Shown here one piece after another: positions 44,140-52,133 of a stretch of 64,000 nucleotides of DNA; the first letter of the stretch is position 1, and every line of letters begins with the position of its first letter. The notes below the pieces were generated by a model. That model was given only the letters and a program-made list of their open reading frames with translations. It had not been told where the DNA came from and made no database searches. This stretch comes from Cyanobacteriota bacterium (GTDB lineage: Bacteria; Acidobacteriota; Vicinamibacteria; Vicinamibacterales; UBA2999), in assembly GCA_019752015.1 (NCBI GenBank), contig JAIEMQ010000023.1, positions 22,940 to 86,939 on the forward strand, read 5' to 3'. Both the position numbers and the translations under genes were made by a program.

Positions 44140-44659
44140 GCACATCGTGCGGGCGTCGGCTGCCGTATCCAATGAACGTGAGATCGTGATCATCGGCAGT
44201 CACGCGGTCCTGGGGCAGTATCCAGACGCACCACCGGCGCTTCTGATCTCCATGGACGCCGACGTGTATCCGCGCCACGCCCCTGACAAGTCGGCCGTGA
44301 TCGATGGCGCGATTGGCGAGTTGTCCGCATTCCATGAGGCGTTCGGGTATTACGCGCATGGCATCGGCGACACCACGGCCACATTGCCGGCCGGCTGGGC
44401 CGATCGTCTTGTGCCGATTCAGAACGAAAACACCGGCGGCGCCATCGGCTGGTGTCTCGACGTCCACGATTTGGCTCTCTCCAAACTTGTTGCCGGGAGG
44501 GACAAGGACCTTGACTTCGTGCAGACGCTTCTTCAGGAGGACATGGCAGCGCCACGTGTATTGACCGAACGCGTGAAGACGCTCCCGGTGTCTGGCGCTC
44601 AACTGGAGGCCGTGATCGCGCGCCTGCATCGCCTGTCGACGGCCTCCGGCCGCCCCTGA
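44120..44659 (+). CDS. Nucleotidyltransferase-like protein (DUF6036 type), putative toxin
   Basis: 179 residues. VIIGSHAVLGQYPDAPPALLISMDADVYPRH carries the GSxA and DxD-type motifs of a minimal nucleotidyltransferase; LVPIQNENTGGAIGWCLDVHDLALSKLVAGRDKDLDFV is the typical second half. Proteins like this transfer nucleotides onto RNAs or proteins and pair with small helical partners. The pair with 43825-44139 is followed at once by a second NTase pair. Confidence 0.75.
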   Translation: MNRAALEHIVRASAAVSNEREIVIIGSHAVLGQYPDAPPALLISMDADVYPRHAPDKSAVIDGAIGELSAFHEAFGYYAHGIGDTTATLPAGWADRLVPIQNENTGGAIGWCLDVHDLALSKLVAGRDKDLDFVQTLLQEDMAAPRVLTERVKTLPVSGAQLEAVIARLHRLSTASGRP

Positions 44660-44736
44660 GCCAGTCCGGCGCAACCTGTCGCCATTGTGCTGATCCAGCA
44701 CCGGACTCCACGCCCCGGGTGTACAGTAGTGGAAGG

Positions 44737-44931
44737 ATGCAAGACGATCGGCACCTGCCCGTGTCGCTGTCCCCCGATCCGGTCATCGAGCGTTACAAGC
44801 AGGACGTCGACCTGACGCTCGTCACGGAAAACCTGCGCCGCACACCGGAGGAGCGCCTGCGCAATCTTATGGCCCTCCAGCGGTTCGCCGACGAGCTGCG
44901 AGCGGCCGGACGACGGGCGCGCATCCGATGA
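44737..44931 (+). CDS. Small helical protein, antitoxin-like
   Basis: 64 residues after GGAAGG. LPVSLSPDPVIERYKQDVDLTLVTENLRRTPEERLRNLMALQRFADEL is the pattern of short genes preceding nucleotidyltransferase toxins. Its stop overlaps the next start by 4 bp (ATGA). Confidence 0.7.
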   Translation: MQDDRHLPVSLSPDPVIERYKQDVDLTLVTENLRRTPEERLRNLMALQRFADELRAAGRRARIR

Positions 44932-45419
44932 CCGACTACGCGGCGCTGCTGCACGCGCTCACTGCCGCTGGGGTCGAGTTCATTGTCGTGGGCGGCGCCG
45001 CCGCCACTTCTCACGGGGCCACGCGACTGACCCTCGATCTCGACGTGGTATATCGGCGAACCCCTGACAACCTGGAACGCGTCGTCACCAGCATGCAGCG
45101 CCTGGAGCCGTACTTACGCGGCGCGCCCCCGGGTCTTCCGTTCCGATGGGACATCGACACCATGCGCCGTGGGCTGAACTTCACGCTCGAGACGAGTGCA
45201 GGTGCCATCGATTTCCTCGGTGAGATCGCGGGCGGTGGCACCTACGACTCGCTGCGGCGTGACGCCGAGGTCGTACAGGTATTCGGAGTCGAATGCCTGC
45301 GCCTTGGACTCGAGAGGCTCATCCAGGTGAAGCGTGCCGCCGGCCGGCCGAAAGATTTGGAAGCGATTGCCGAGCTCGAGGCCATCCGCGACGCTCGTGA
45401 GTCCACGCGCGAATCTTGA
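44928..45419 (+). CDS. Nucleotidyltransferase, putative toxin of the second tandem pair
   Basis: 163 residues. VEFIVVGGAAATSHGATRLTLDLDVVYRRTPDNL holds the GGxA...G and DxD (DLD) motifs of the nucleotidyltransferase fold; LGLERLIQVKRAAGRPKDLEAIAELEAIRD is the family's ending (RxKDxxDLxxL-like). Only distantly like the neighbouring NTase at 44120, so this is a second module, not a duplication. Confidence 0.8.
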   Translation: MTDYAALLHALTAAGVEFIVVGGAAATSHGATRLTLDLDVVYRRTPDNLERVVTSMQRLEPYLRGAPPGLPFRWDIDTMRRGLNFTLETSAGAIDFLGEIAGGGTYDSLRRDAEVVQVFGVECLRLGLERLIQVKRAAGRPKDLEAIAELEAIRDARESTRES

Positions 45420-45430
45420 GGCTGAGTCGC

Positions 45431-45514
45431 TCCTGGGACCGCGTTTGGGCACACTGGCGGGCACACTGCAGGTGACGCCACTGTGTGCCTATCAAGCACA
45501 CAACGTGTTACCCT
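45431..45514 (-). repeat. Boundary block, copy A (integrase-tail-like, no tRNA part)
   Basis: CGTTTGGGCACACTGGCGGG, CACACTG and GTGTGCC...GCACAC follow in the same order as in copies B and C. Read on the minus strand it gives His-Thr-Val-Ala-Ser-Pro-Ala-Val-Cys-Pro-Pro-Val-Cys-Pro-Asn. Lacks the tRNA half and hairpin. It directly precedes the BrnT-like gene. Confidence 0.65.
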
Positions 45515-45522
45515 GAATTGCG

Positions 45523-45685
45523 GTGAAGTACTTCGACTGGGACGACGCGAAGAACGCGAAGCTCAGGGCGGAGCGCGGCATCGGGTTTGAGGAGATAGTC
45601 TTCCACATCGAGCGTGGCGACCTGCTCGACGTCTTGGAACATCCGAACCCCAGCCGTTATGCCGGCCAGCGCATCTTCGTTGTCC
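45523..45685 (+). pseudogene. BrnT-like toxin gene, 3'-truncated
   Basis: From GTG 45523: VKYFDWDDAKNAKLRAERGIGFEEIVFHIERGDLLDVLEHPN then YAGQRIFVV. This is the N-terminal two-thirds of a BrnT/DUF-type RelE-fold toxin. After FVV the expected LVPFVE...FLKTIIPSRKATK ending is absent; instead an ISAzo13 transposase tail begins at about 45686 in another frame. The toxin is therefore cut by an insertion or deletion event. Confidence 0.75.
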
Positions 45686-45952
45686 GGCGGGAAGTGGAAC
45701 AAGATCGCGCACCGGCTCTGCTGTCATCTCACGGAGAACTGGCGCGGGCGCGCCCTCGTGACGTTTGACACGCTTGTGGAATTGATCGGCCAGACCGAGA
45801 CGGCCACGGGGCTCCGCGTCAAAGCCAAACTGGACAAGCGTCGCTACAGGACCGGTGTCGTCGTCACGACGGCCGAGATGCGCGCGCTGACGATCGAGCC
45901 GCACCGGTTTCACGGCGACTGGAACTACGCGGTACGGCCCCGATCAACTTGA
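45686..45952 (+). mobile_element. ISAzo13-family transposase, C-terminal remnant
   Basis: About 88 codons: GGKWNKIAHRLCCHLTENWRGRALVTFDTLVELIGQT, then KAKLDKRRYRTGVVVTTAEMRALTIEPHRFHGDWNYAVRP. The NxxEHRL...NWRGRPL and HGDWNYT motifs are those of ISAzo13 transposases, which run over 400 residues. Only the 3' end remains, fused to the truncated BrnT-like gene. GATCGGGGCC shortly after the stop repeats CGGCCCCGATC inverted and may mark the element edge. Confidence 0.78.
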
Positions 45953-46099
45953 TCACTCAATTTCGATCGGGGCCCTGGTTCCGTCCGAAAACCTCCCGAC
46001 CGCCCTTCTGTCCCGGCCTGTCCGGATCACCCGTTTGTCGACGCGCTCACTGCACAATTTGCTGCACACCTGTGGCGATGGAACACGGTAATGGGGTAC

Positions 46100-47239
46100 T
46101 CAACGGCCCAGGCGGGCGTGGCTGGGCGCCTCTTCTCGCGCATGAGGTCGCGGACACGCGCGCGTGCACGCACGGCAGAAGCGCCGGCCGCACGTACGAC
46201 AGGCGGCCAAGCAGTCGGCGCAGACATAGTGGACGGCGTCATCGCACAGCCACGCGGAATCGGTCGGAGCCAGACACCCGTCGCACGCCCGCGGCTCGAT
46301 GCGGCCATCGATCGGATTCCACGAGAACACCGCTTCGGCTGCCGCGTTCCGGCGCATCAGCTTCACGTTGATGTAATACGCGGGCAGACGACATACCCAG
46401 ACGCCAATCGGAGAGAGGCGGAGACGGACGCGATAGCGATCGGCCACCTCCGCACCGCGCGTGTGAAACGCGCGGTGCGTGGCGTCCAAACGATCACGCT
46501 CGCGCCGGCGAAGATCCTCGTCCAGCCGAGGGCGCGAGAGCTTGCGCCGGATCTCGAGATCGATCTCTTCGTAATACTCGCGCAGCCGTCGCACGTCGCG
46601 CTCGCGCCGGCGGCGGAGCCGCTCGAGAAAGTCGGCGATCCCGGGCGAGAGGCGCGCGCGAGCGGACGCAACGGCAAGCGGCCAGGCGGCGGTCAATCCA
46701 TCGGTCCGGTCCGAGGCTTTCGTCGCGCCGGGATCGTCGGCGAGTGACGTCGGGTCGATCCGCGATTCGAAACTCGCCGTGGATCGCGTCGCAGGGTTGA
46801 CCCAGGTGGTGACCACACCGCCCATCCGTTCGTCGGCCAGCACGGTGTACTCGAACGTCGCGCCGACATACGTGGCGTCGACGGCGGCGTGGCTGCAATA
46901 GCGATGCACGCCATTCTGGATCGCCAGACTCCGATCGATCAGGATGGCGGCGTCGATCGGCTTTCGCCGGACCGTTGGCGGCTGTACTCGCGCGACTCGG
47001 CCGAGCCCATTGAGGACGGTTGCCAACCGGTCGACGAGAGGCGCGTCGTAGTCGATGAACGTCGCGCCGACCACGCCGGGTTCGAACGACAATCGCTCGA
47101 ACTCTCCAAGCCCGAGAACGCCACGGAGCACCGGTTCGGCCATGACGTCAAGCGTCTGATCCGGACCGGAGTCGACGATGGCGCCCCCGCGGGTGAGCAG
47201 GTCGGCCGTGAGCCGCCCGATAAACACGCTAGATCTCAT
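46100..47239 (-). CDS. Zinc-finger partner protein of a SNF2-type helicase
   Basis: 379 residues from ATG 47239, overlapping the helicase 3' end by 11 bp. The N-terminal half is mixed alpha/beta (FIGRLTADLLTRGGAIVDSG). A charged coiled-coil follows (about residues 230-290: LERLRRRRERDVRRLREYYEEIDLEIRRKL). The C-terminus is a Cys-rich domain: CDGCLAP, LCDDAVHYVCADCLAACRTCGRRFCRACTRACPRPH, enough for two or three zinc sites of B-box/RING-like spacing. Always-coupled translation implies a complex with the helicase. No named family; the pair resembles uncharacterised helicase-adjacent defence or DNA-processing modules. Confidence 0.75.
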   Translation of the reverse strand: MRSSVFIGRLTADLLTRGGAIVDSGPDQTLDVMAEPVLRGVLGLGEFERLSFEPGVVGATFIDYDAPLVDRLATVLNGLGRVARVQPPTVRRKPIDAAILIDRSLAIQNGVHRYCSHAAVDATYVGATFEYTVLADERMGGVVTTWVNPATRSTASFESRIDPTSLADDPGATKASDRTDGLTAAWPLAVASARARLSPGIADFLERLRRRRERDVRRLREYYEEIDLEIRRKLSRPRLDEDLRRRERDRLDATHRAFHTRGAEVADRYRVRLRLSPIGVWVCRLPAYYINVKLMRRNAAAEAVFSWNPIDGRIEPRACDGCLAPTDSAWLCDDAVHYVCADCLAACRTCGRRFCRACTRACPRPHAREEAPSHARLGR

Positions 47240-49634
47240 AGTCCTCGCTGAAGAGCGCGCGATCGAGGTCCGACGCGTTCTGATAGGCGGACTTTGCGTC
47301 GAGCAATCGCGCCGAGAGCCGCTCGAACGTCTCTTGCGCGTCGTCGTCTGAGCGGCTGTTCGACCAGGCATCCATCACGAGGCTCGCGAAGTCCTCTTCG
47401 TCGCCGAGATGGCCGAGGATCATCTCAACCTCGCCGGCCACGAGCTCGAACATGTTGATCTTGTCGTGCAGGATCGACAGGATGCGCTCCTCGACGCTTC
47501 CAGCCAGACACAGATTGAAGATGTAGACATCGCGCGTCTGGCCGATGCGGTGGACGCGGCCGACGCGCTGTTCAATCGTCGCCGGATTCCAGGGCAGATC
47601 GTAGTTGATGACGGTGCGGCAGAATTGCAGGTTGCGGCCTTCGCCGCCGATCTCGGTCGACAGCAGGATCTCGGCATCGTCCTGGAACGCGTCGATGGCC
47701 CGCTGCTTGTCCAGCGATGACAGCCCGCCGTGAAACACGCTCACGCGGCGGCCGGCCGCAGACAGCGCCACGTCGAGCTCGTCGAGCGTTGCGCGGAAGC
47801 GCGTGAAGACGATCTTCTTTTCCGGCGAGCGGCGCGCCAGATCCAGCAGCGCCTCAACTTTGGCGGATCTGGCGCCGCCGATCTCAGCGAGCGCCGCGGC
47901 GACTGCGGCGAACGGCCCGCTGTCTGTCCGTCCGGCGTGGTCGCGCAGGCCGGCTCGCAGGGCGGCCGGCCCGCTGCCGGCCTGCATCTGCAGGAGCGTC
48001 ATCCGCCAGCGGTCCGCCGCTGTGGCGGTGTTGTACCTGTCACGAATGACGGCTGCGAGAGCGTCCAAGACCTGCACTTCCTCCGGGGCGGGCCGGACGA
48101 TGTGCGTGGCGGCGAGGCGTTTGGGCAGCTTGAGATCGATGTGCGCGCGCGTGTTGCGGACCATCACCTCGCGGAGAAGCTCGCGGAGCCGATCGCGCCG
48201 GCCAGCCTGCGACAACGCTTCGATCTGGCCGTACTCACGGCGGAACTGCGCTTCGCCCTGCAGGAGTCCCGGCCTCAGCAACTGGATCAGGTTGTACAAC
48301 TCAGTCAGGTTGTTGCCGACGGGCGTCGCGCTCAGCAGCAGCAGGAAGCGCTTCTTCAAGTCGTTCACGAGCTGCCAGCCCGCGCTGGCCCGGTTCTTGA
48401 GCGCGTGGGCCTCATCGACGATCACGAGGTCGTACTCGATGCGCGACAAGCGATCGCGATGTCCGGCTTGACGCGCGAGCGGCAGAGACGCGACGACCAG
48501 CGGCTCGCGTGTCCAGAACTCGTCGTCCCGGCGAAGGCGCTGCGCGTCAGCAGCGACCGGCGTCAGTGCAAAACGCCCGGTGAGTTCGTCCACCCATTGT
48601 CCGACGAGTGAAGCCGGCGTGAGAATCAGCGCCTTTCGCGCCAGGCCCCGCATCCAGTATTCCTTCAACGTGAGGCATGCTTCGATCGTCTTGCCGAGGC
48701 CGACTTCGTCAGCCAGCAGGACGCGTCCCCGCAAATCGCGAAGCACGCGCCGAACCGTGTCGAGCTGATAGCCCAAATGTTCGACGTTGTTGATCGCGCC
48801 GAGCGACAGCAGTTCATCGAAGCCCTTTTGCAACCGCAGCTCGGCATAGCGCAGCCGCAAGGCCACATCGGCGGCGGGCGCGACGTCTCCGTGCATGCAC
48901 ACGTCGGGAAATCCCGACTGATCGAACGTGAATTCAACGGCGATGTCACCGACGTCGAGACTCGGGAACGGCGGCAGATCGAGGATCGGCGGCGCGGGAA
49001 GCGCCTCAGGAATCGCGGCCGGGGCAGCCACCAGGGAGGGCGGAAGTGCCGCCGCCGACACGGGTTCACGCGACACACGAGGAATCGGCGGACCAGGCCT
49101 GTCCCGGCGCCGGGCAGCGGCGCGTCTGTCGCCGCGGGTTAGCAGATCATCCTGCCGTGCGAGAGGACGCTTCGTCTTGCCAAGCCGCCGGCATTCAGCC
49201 TGAATGAGGCGCGCCTTGGCTCGGGGGTCGTCCATCAGGTCATCGTCCTCGGTCCGCCGGAGGAAACGCTGTGCCAGCGCCGCGCCCTGATCGAAGCGCT
49301 CAGTAATCAGGCACGCTGCTGCGGCGCGAAAGTCGATGATTGGAAACTCTGGCGGATCGACCAGGCGATCGAAGTGACGCAGACCTTCTGCCTGCAGGCC
49401 GTCGATGAACAAGAGCTCGGCCATGCGCTCGTTGGCGGCTTGATGGGTGGGACGCACGTGGAGAATGCGCTGGAAGCACCGGCGGGCGCGCGGAAAGTCT
49501 TTCGCGAACCATGCGTCTTCGGCGTCGTACATCCACTGCGCGCAGTGATTCGCGAGCTGCCGGCGCGTTTTCTCCGTGCGCTTGCGCGCCTCGCGCCGCT
49601 GTGCCTTGGCCCGCCGCTTCGATTCACTGCCCAC
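47229..49634 (-). CDS. SNF2/RapA-type helicase with TPR-like N-terminus
   Basis: 801 residues. Lys/Arg-rich start, then TPR-like helices (about 30-160: DAEDAWFAKDFPRARRCFQRILHVRPTHQAANERMAELLF). SNF2 core: ADEVGLGKTIEACLTL (near 311), DEAHALKN, LLSATPVGNNLTELYNLIQLL, KKIVFTRFRATLDEL, STEIGGEGRNLQFCRTVINYDLPWNPATIEQRVGRVHRIGQT. It is closest to RapA/DrmD-type translocases. It forms an operon with the zinc-finger protein downstream. Such helicases displace proteins from nucleic acid; defence use is inference from the island setting. Confidence 0.9.
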   Translation of the reverse strand: MGSESKRRAKAQRREARKRTEKTRRQLANHCAQWMYDAEDAWFAKDFPRARRCFQRILHVRPTHQAANERMAELLFIDGLQAEGLRHFDRLVDPPEFPIIDFRAAAACLITERFDQGAALAQRFLRRTEDDDLMDDPRAKARLIQAECRRLGKTKRPLARQDDLLTRGDRRAAARRRDRPGPPIPRVSREPVSAAALPPSLVAAPAAIPEALPAPPILDLPPFPSLDVGDIAVEFTFDQSGFPDVCMHGDVAPAADVALRLRYAELRLQKGFDELLSLGAINNVEHLGYQLDTVRRVLRDLRGRVLLADEVGLGKTIEACLTLKEYWMRGLARKALILTPASLVGQWVDELTGRFALTPVAADAQRLRRDDEFWTREPLVVASLPLARQAGHRDRLSRIEYDLVIVDEAHALKNRASAGWQLVNDLKKRFLLLLSATPVGNNLTELYNLIQLLRPGLLQGEAQFRREYGQIEALSQAGRRDRLRELLREVMVRNTRAHIDLKLPKRLAATHIVRPAPEEVQVLDALAAVIRDRYNTATAADRWRMTLLQMQAGSGPAALRAGLRDHAGRTDSGPFAAVAAALAEIGGARSAKVEALLDLARRSPEKKIVFTRFRATLDELDVALSAAGRRVSVFHGGLSSLDKQRAIDAFQDDAEILLSTEIGGEGRNLQFCRTVINYDLPWNPATIEQRVGRVHRIGQTRDVYIFNLCLAGSVEERILSILHDKINMFELVAGEVEMILGHLGDEEDFASLVMDAWSNSRSDDDAQETFERLSARLLDAKSAYQNASDLDRALFSEDYEI

Positions 49635-49701
49635 GATCGGCGATTGTATCTGCCGCGATCATGACCGTGAAGACCAGGCCTGAACGTTCCAGATCAACGG
49701 A

Positions 49702-50166
49702 CTACCTGTCGATCGGAAGCGCGATCGGATTGATGCCCTTCAGATGGACGCTCGGACACGCGGCCAGCAGATGCGCGTCGTTCGAGTAAAGACGATCGAA
49801 GTGCTCGGCCTTTGCCGTCATCAGATGAACCGCGTCCAAGGACCGAAGGAACACCGAACGCTCCAGCCGCGCGAACAGGGCACGAACCTGCTGGAGAAGC
49901 GCGGGTGACGGCTCGATCAGCGTCCAGAGTCCCCGCGTCACGTCATGGTGAAACTGGCCCTGCAGCGCCTCGAACACGGGGACGTCAATCGAGCCTTCGC
50001 GCAACTTGCGGTGAAAAGCCGCGGCGACCTCCGCGACGGCGATGCCGGAGGTGGCCACGGTGCCCGCGCGTTTGGCGAGACGGCGGACCGCGTCGCGGCC
50101 CGGCTCGTTCACGTAGAACTTGGCAACCAGTGCGGCATCGAAATACGCGGCGGTTGTCGGAGGCAT
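49702..50166 (-). CDS. PIN-domain ribonuclease toxin
   Basis: 154 residues. AAYFDAALVAKFYV (first Asp), AVAEVAAAFHRKL (Glu), LRSLDAVHLMTA (Asp) and LYSNDAHLL (Asp/Asn) mark the PIN catalytic set. It lies 10 bp downstream of its antitoxin. Confidence 0.85.
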   Translation of the reverse strand: MPPTTAAYFDAALVAKFYVNEPGRDAVRRLAKRAGTVATSGIAVAEVAAAFHRKLREGSIDVPVFEALQGQFHHDVTRGLWTLIEPSPALLQQVRALFARLERSVFLRSLDAVHLMTAKAEHFDRLYSNDAHLLAACPSVHLKGINPIALPIDR

Positions 50167-50176
50167 CGAGACGGCT

Positions 50177-50425
50177 TCACCGGTCGCGATCGAGGCTGAT
50201 GATGGCCTCGACCGGCGTGCCTCCGACCGTGCGGTCGAGAGCCTTCGCGAATCGCTTCAGCGGCTTCCAGCGCGCGAAGACGTTGACTACAGGCTCTTCG
50301 CTGACGGGCGTCAGCGTCGCGACCGGCGTGCGTCGATCGCGGACGAGAATGGATCCGTGCTTCCGGGCCGCTCGGACCCACGCGCCGGTACGCCGGTGCA
50401 GCTCCCTGATCGAGATCTCCTTCAT
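50177..50425 (-). CDS. Phd/YefM-type antitoxin
   Basis: 82 residues: MKEISIRELHRRTGAWVRAARKHGSILVRDRRTPVATLTPVSE is the Phd fold. No Shine-Dalgarno lies upstream; instead a 21-bp near-palindrome covers the start region. Confidence 0.85.
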   Translation of the reverse strand: MKEISIRELHRRTGAWVRAARKHGSILVRDRRTPVATLTPVSEEPVVNVFARWKPLKRFAKALDRTVGGTPVEAIISLDRDR

Positions 50426-50444
50426 GTGTCACATTGTCACACAT
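50424..50444 (-). promoter_or_regulatory. Operator-like palindrome at the antitoxin start
   Basis: ATGTGTcACAT and TGTcACACAT form a 21-bp inverted repeat with one mismatch pair, overlapping the ATG at 50425. Autoregulation by the antitoxin complex is the usual arrangement. Confidence 0.55.
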
Positions 50445-50527
50445 CGCTGGAGCCATCGCAAGCCAGCGCCACTGTTCGAGTCCTGTCGCGGCGCCGATCC
50501 AGGCCGATGGGAACTGCCAATTTCACA

Positions 50528-50582
50528 TATTCTTACGAAGTGCGGTGAGGTGGCCGAGAGGCTGAAGGCGGCGGTTTGCTAA
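50528..50582 (+). tRNA. tRNA-Ser(GCU) 5' half with promoter, copy B (fragment)
   Basis: GGTGAGG acceptor strand, TG, D-arm, then anticodon stem GCGGT and loop TTGCTAA at 50544-50582. The match to tRNA-Ser(GCU) ends exactly at the end of the anticodon loop; the 3' half is absent. A -10-like TATTCT lies at 50528-50533. Not a functional tRNA; best read as an attachment-site remnant. Confidence 0.75.
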
Positions 50583-50597
50583 GGTCGCCCGAGATTC

Positions 50598-50636
50598 AAG
50601 AACGGGCCCGACATTCATGATTTCAGGCCCGTTCTT
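50598..50636 (+). terminator. Hairpin terminator after tRNA half B
   Basis: AAGAACGGGCC pairs perfectly with GGCCCGTTCTT (11 bp), 15 bases past the tRNA fragment. Followed by AATT. Confidence 0.7.
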
Positions 50637-50640
50637 AATT

Positions 50641-50747
50641 GGTTCCTTGGTTGGCGTTGGCTGCCGATGGATGGTCCTTGGACCGGGTTTGGGCACACTG
50701 GCGGGCACACTGGAGCCGATGGCATTGTGTGCCTCGTGGGCACACGC
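50641..50747 (-). repeat. Boundary block, copy B (integrase-tail-like)
   Basis: TTGGCGTTGGCTGCCGAT, GGGTTTGGGCACACTGGCGGG, CACACTGG, then TGTGTGCC...GGGCACAC. On the minus strand one frame reads Arg-His-Thr-Met-Pro-Ser-Ala-Pro-Val-Cys-Pro-Pro-Val-Cys-Pro-Asn-Pro-Val, nearly as in copies A and C; such Cys-Pro tails close some tyrosine recombinases, but no catalytic part is here. Confidence 0.6.
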
Positions 50748-50782
50748 CGAAGGCCGAAGTTGCGAGCCGACCCGCCAACACC

Positions 50783-50819
50783 TTGTCCGCTGCAGTGCGT
50801 CGCACTACAATTGCAGTGC
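50783..50819 (+). promoter_or_regulatory. Promoter and operator of the RHH-VapC pair
   Basis: TTGTCC (50783-50788) and TACAAT (50806-50811) with 17-bp spacing. GCACT...AGTGC (50802-50819) is an inverted repeat over the -10 box, and TGCAGTGC is directly repeated at 50791 and 50812. This suits binding by a ribbon-helix-helix antitoxin. Confidence 0.6.
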
Positions 50820-50839
50820 ACCTACTGGAGGATCCCTTC

Positions 50840-51094
50840 ATGGACGATCAGATCACCGTCCGTCTGCCCACACCGTTGGGTCGCACGCTCAGGCGCACAT
50901 CTCGCCGCCTGGGACGCCGGCCTTCGCACGTCGTCCGCATGGCACTCGAGGCGTTCCTTCAAGAAGGACCGTCAGCCGACGGGAAGCGAGCCGAACGCGT
51001 AGAGCATCTCATCGGCTCGTTGTCGTCGGGAATCCCCGACTTGGCAGAGCGACATCGTGAGTACGTGCTCGCGTCGTTGAAGCGTGCGCGGTGA
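50840..51094 (+). CDS. Ribbon-helix-helix (CopG-like) antitoxin
   Basis: 84 residues from ATG 50840 with GGAGG eight bases upstream. ITVRLPTPLGRTLRRTSRRLGRRPSHVVRMALEAFL is a standard RHH DNA-binding module; the C-terminal half should bind the PIN toxin. It overlaps the toxin gene by 11 bp. Confidence 0.85.
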   Translation: MDDQITVRLPTPLGRTLRRTSRRLGRRPSHVVRMALEAFLQEGPSADGKRAERVEHLIGSLSSGIPDLAERHREYVLASLKRAR

Positions 51095-51503
51095 GCTGCT
51101 GCTCGATACCGGTGCACTGGTCTCGCTCCTCGATCGCAGCCAGACGCACCACGTGAAGTGCCGTCGTGCCTTCGCCGACTGGACCGGCCCTGTGGTGTCG
51201 ACCGAGGCAGTGTTGACTGAAGCCACTCACCTGCTCGCCGGTGTTCGAGGCGGACGCGCCGCCTGCGTCGATTTTTTCCTCTCCGGCGGCGCGCTTCTCG
51301 TTCCTTCGAGCACGGCGTCATTGCAGCGTGTCCGGAAGCTGCTCGACAAGTATGCCGATCTGCCGATGGACTTTGCGGATGCCACGCTTGTCGCGCTGGC
51401 CGAGGAGCTCGATTGCACGTCCGTGTTCACGACCGATCGTACGGATTTTTCGGTCTACAGAATCAAAGGCCGGAAGCCCTTTCGTATCCTGCCGAGCGAC
51501 TGA
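51084..51503 (+). CDS. PIN-domain ribonuclease toxin
   Basis: 139 residues from GTG 51084. GELLLDTGALVSLLDRS (Asp), STEAVLTEATHLL (Glu), MDFADATLVALAEEL (Asp) and VFTTDRTDFSVYRIKGRKPFRILP match VapC proteins of the RHH-paired class. Confidence 0.88.
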   Translation: MRGELLLDTGALVSLLDRSQTHHVKCRRAFADWTGPVVSTEAVLTEATHLLAGVRGGRAACVDFFLSGGALLVPSSTASLQRVRKLLDKYADLPMDFADATLVALAEELDCTSVFTTDRTDFSVYRIKGRKPFRILPSD

Positions 51504-51653
51504 GTCGTCCGGAACGATCACCTCGAGTCAGAAGGTCACGACACAGGGACTCGCCGATTGTCAGACATGAGGTGTGCCTGATGGGCACGCGTCCCGCCGC
51601 ACGCCACTCCGAGACGGAGTCATCGCCGATCCGCACGCGACGTTACGAACGGG

Positions 51654-52133
51654 TCAGTCCAGGCCGACTTCCTTCCCGATGACACGTGCGACGAATCCGC
51701 TGCGAGCGGCCGGATCGTCGAACAGGGCACGTATGCGAGTCCGGACCGCCCCGTCGACGCCGGCGTTGGCGGCGGCCGTCAGGTACGGGATCTGGTCGGC
51801 GGCGTGGGCCTCGAACAGACGATCGAGCCATGCGGCGCGTGTTCTGGCGCCGGCTGGCGCGCCGACAATGACGGGCACGAGCCCGGCGATGGTGCGATTG
51901 ACGGCGCTGCCGATCGCGCCGGACGAGCTGTCGACGTGCTCCAGCGCGGGCGAGATGCGTTCGAGCAGCGCGATCGCGCCCTCCGCCGCGAGAAGTGGCT
52001 CGAGTCGCGCGACCTGCTCGATCTCGGAGAGTGCTTCCTGGAGCCGCGCGATCGCTGGTTGCGACTTCCATCCGAAGGCGTGCCTCCGGAAGCGTGTCTT
52101 GAAGCGCCAGGAGTGGGCACGAGCGTTCGTCAT
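51654..52133 (-). pseudogene. Internally deleted copy of the 406-residue unknown-function gene
   Basis: 159 residues. HSWRFKTRFRRHAFGWKSQPAIARLQEALSEIEQVARLEPLLAAEGAIALLERISPALEHVDSSSGAIGSAVNR and FEAHAADQIPY match the first 150 residues of the protein at 54736-55956. The last 40 (RTRIRALFDDPAARSGFVARVIGKEVGLD) match its end. About 230 central residues are gone without loss of frame. Whether the product is used is unknown. Its ATG overlaps the opposite-strand ATG of the SWIM-type remnant in one CATG. Confidence 0.7.

Noticed and set aside
45953..46099. Second type of integrase tail on the minus strand
   Set aside because: A short Cys-containing reading near 46030-46080 is reminiscent, but it is too short and unsupported by a second copy.
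49702..50425. Complete integrase or recombinase in the island
   Set aside because: No Arg-His-Arg-Tyr catalytic pattern was found anywhere in the island; only tail-like blocks remain.
50544..50582. Functional tRNA-Ser gene
   Set aside because: Only the 5' half to the anticodon loop is present; no variable arm, T-arm or CCA-side strand follows at any of the three copies.
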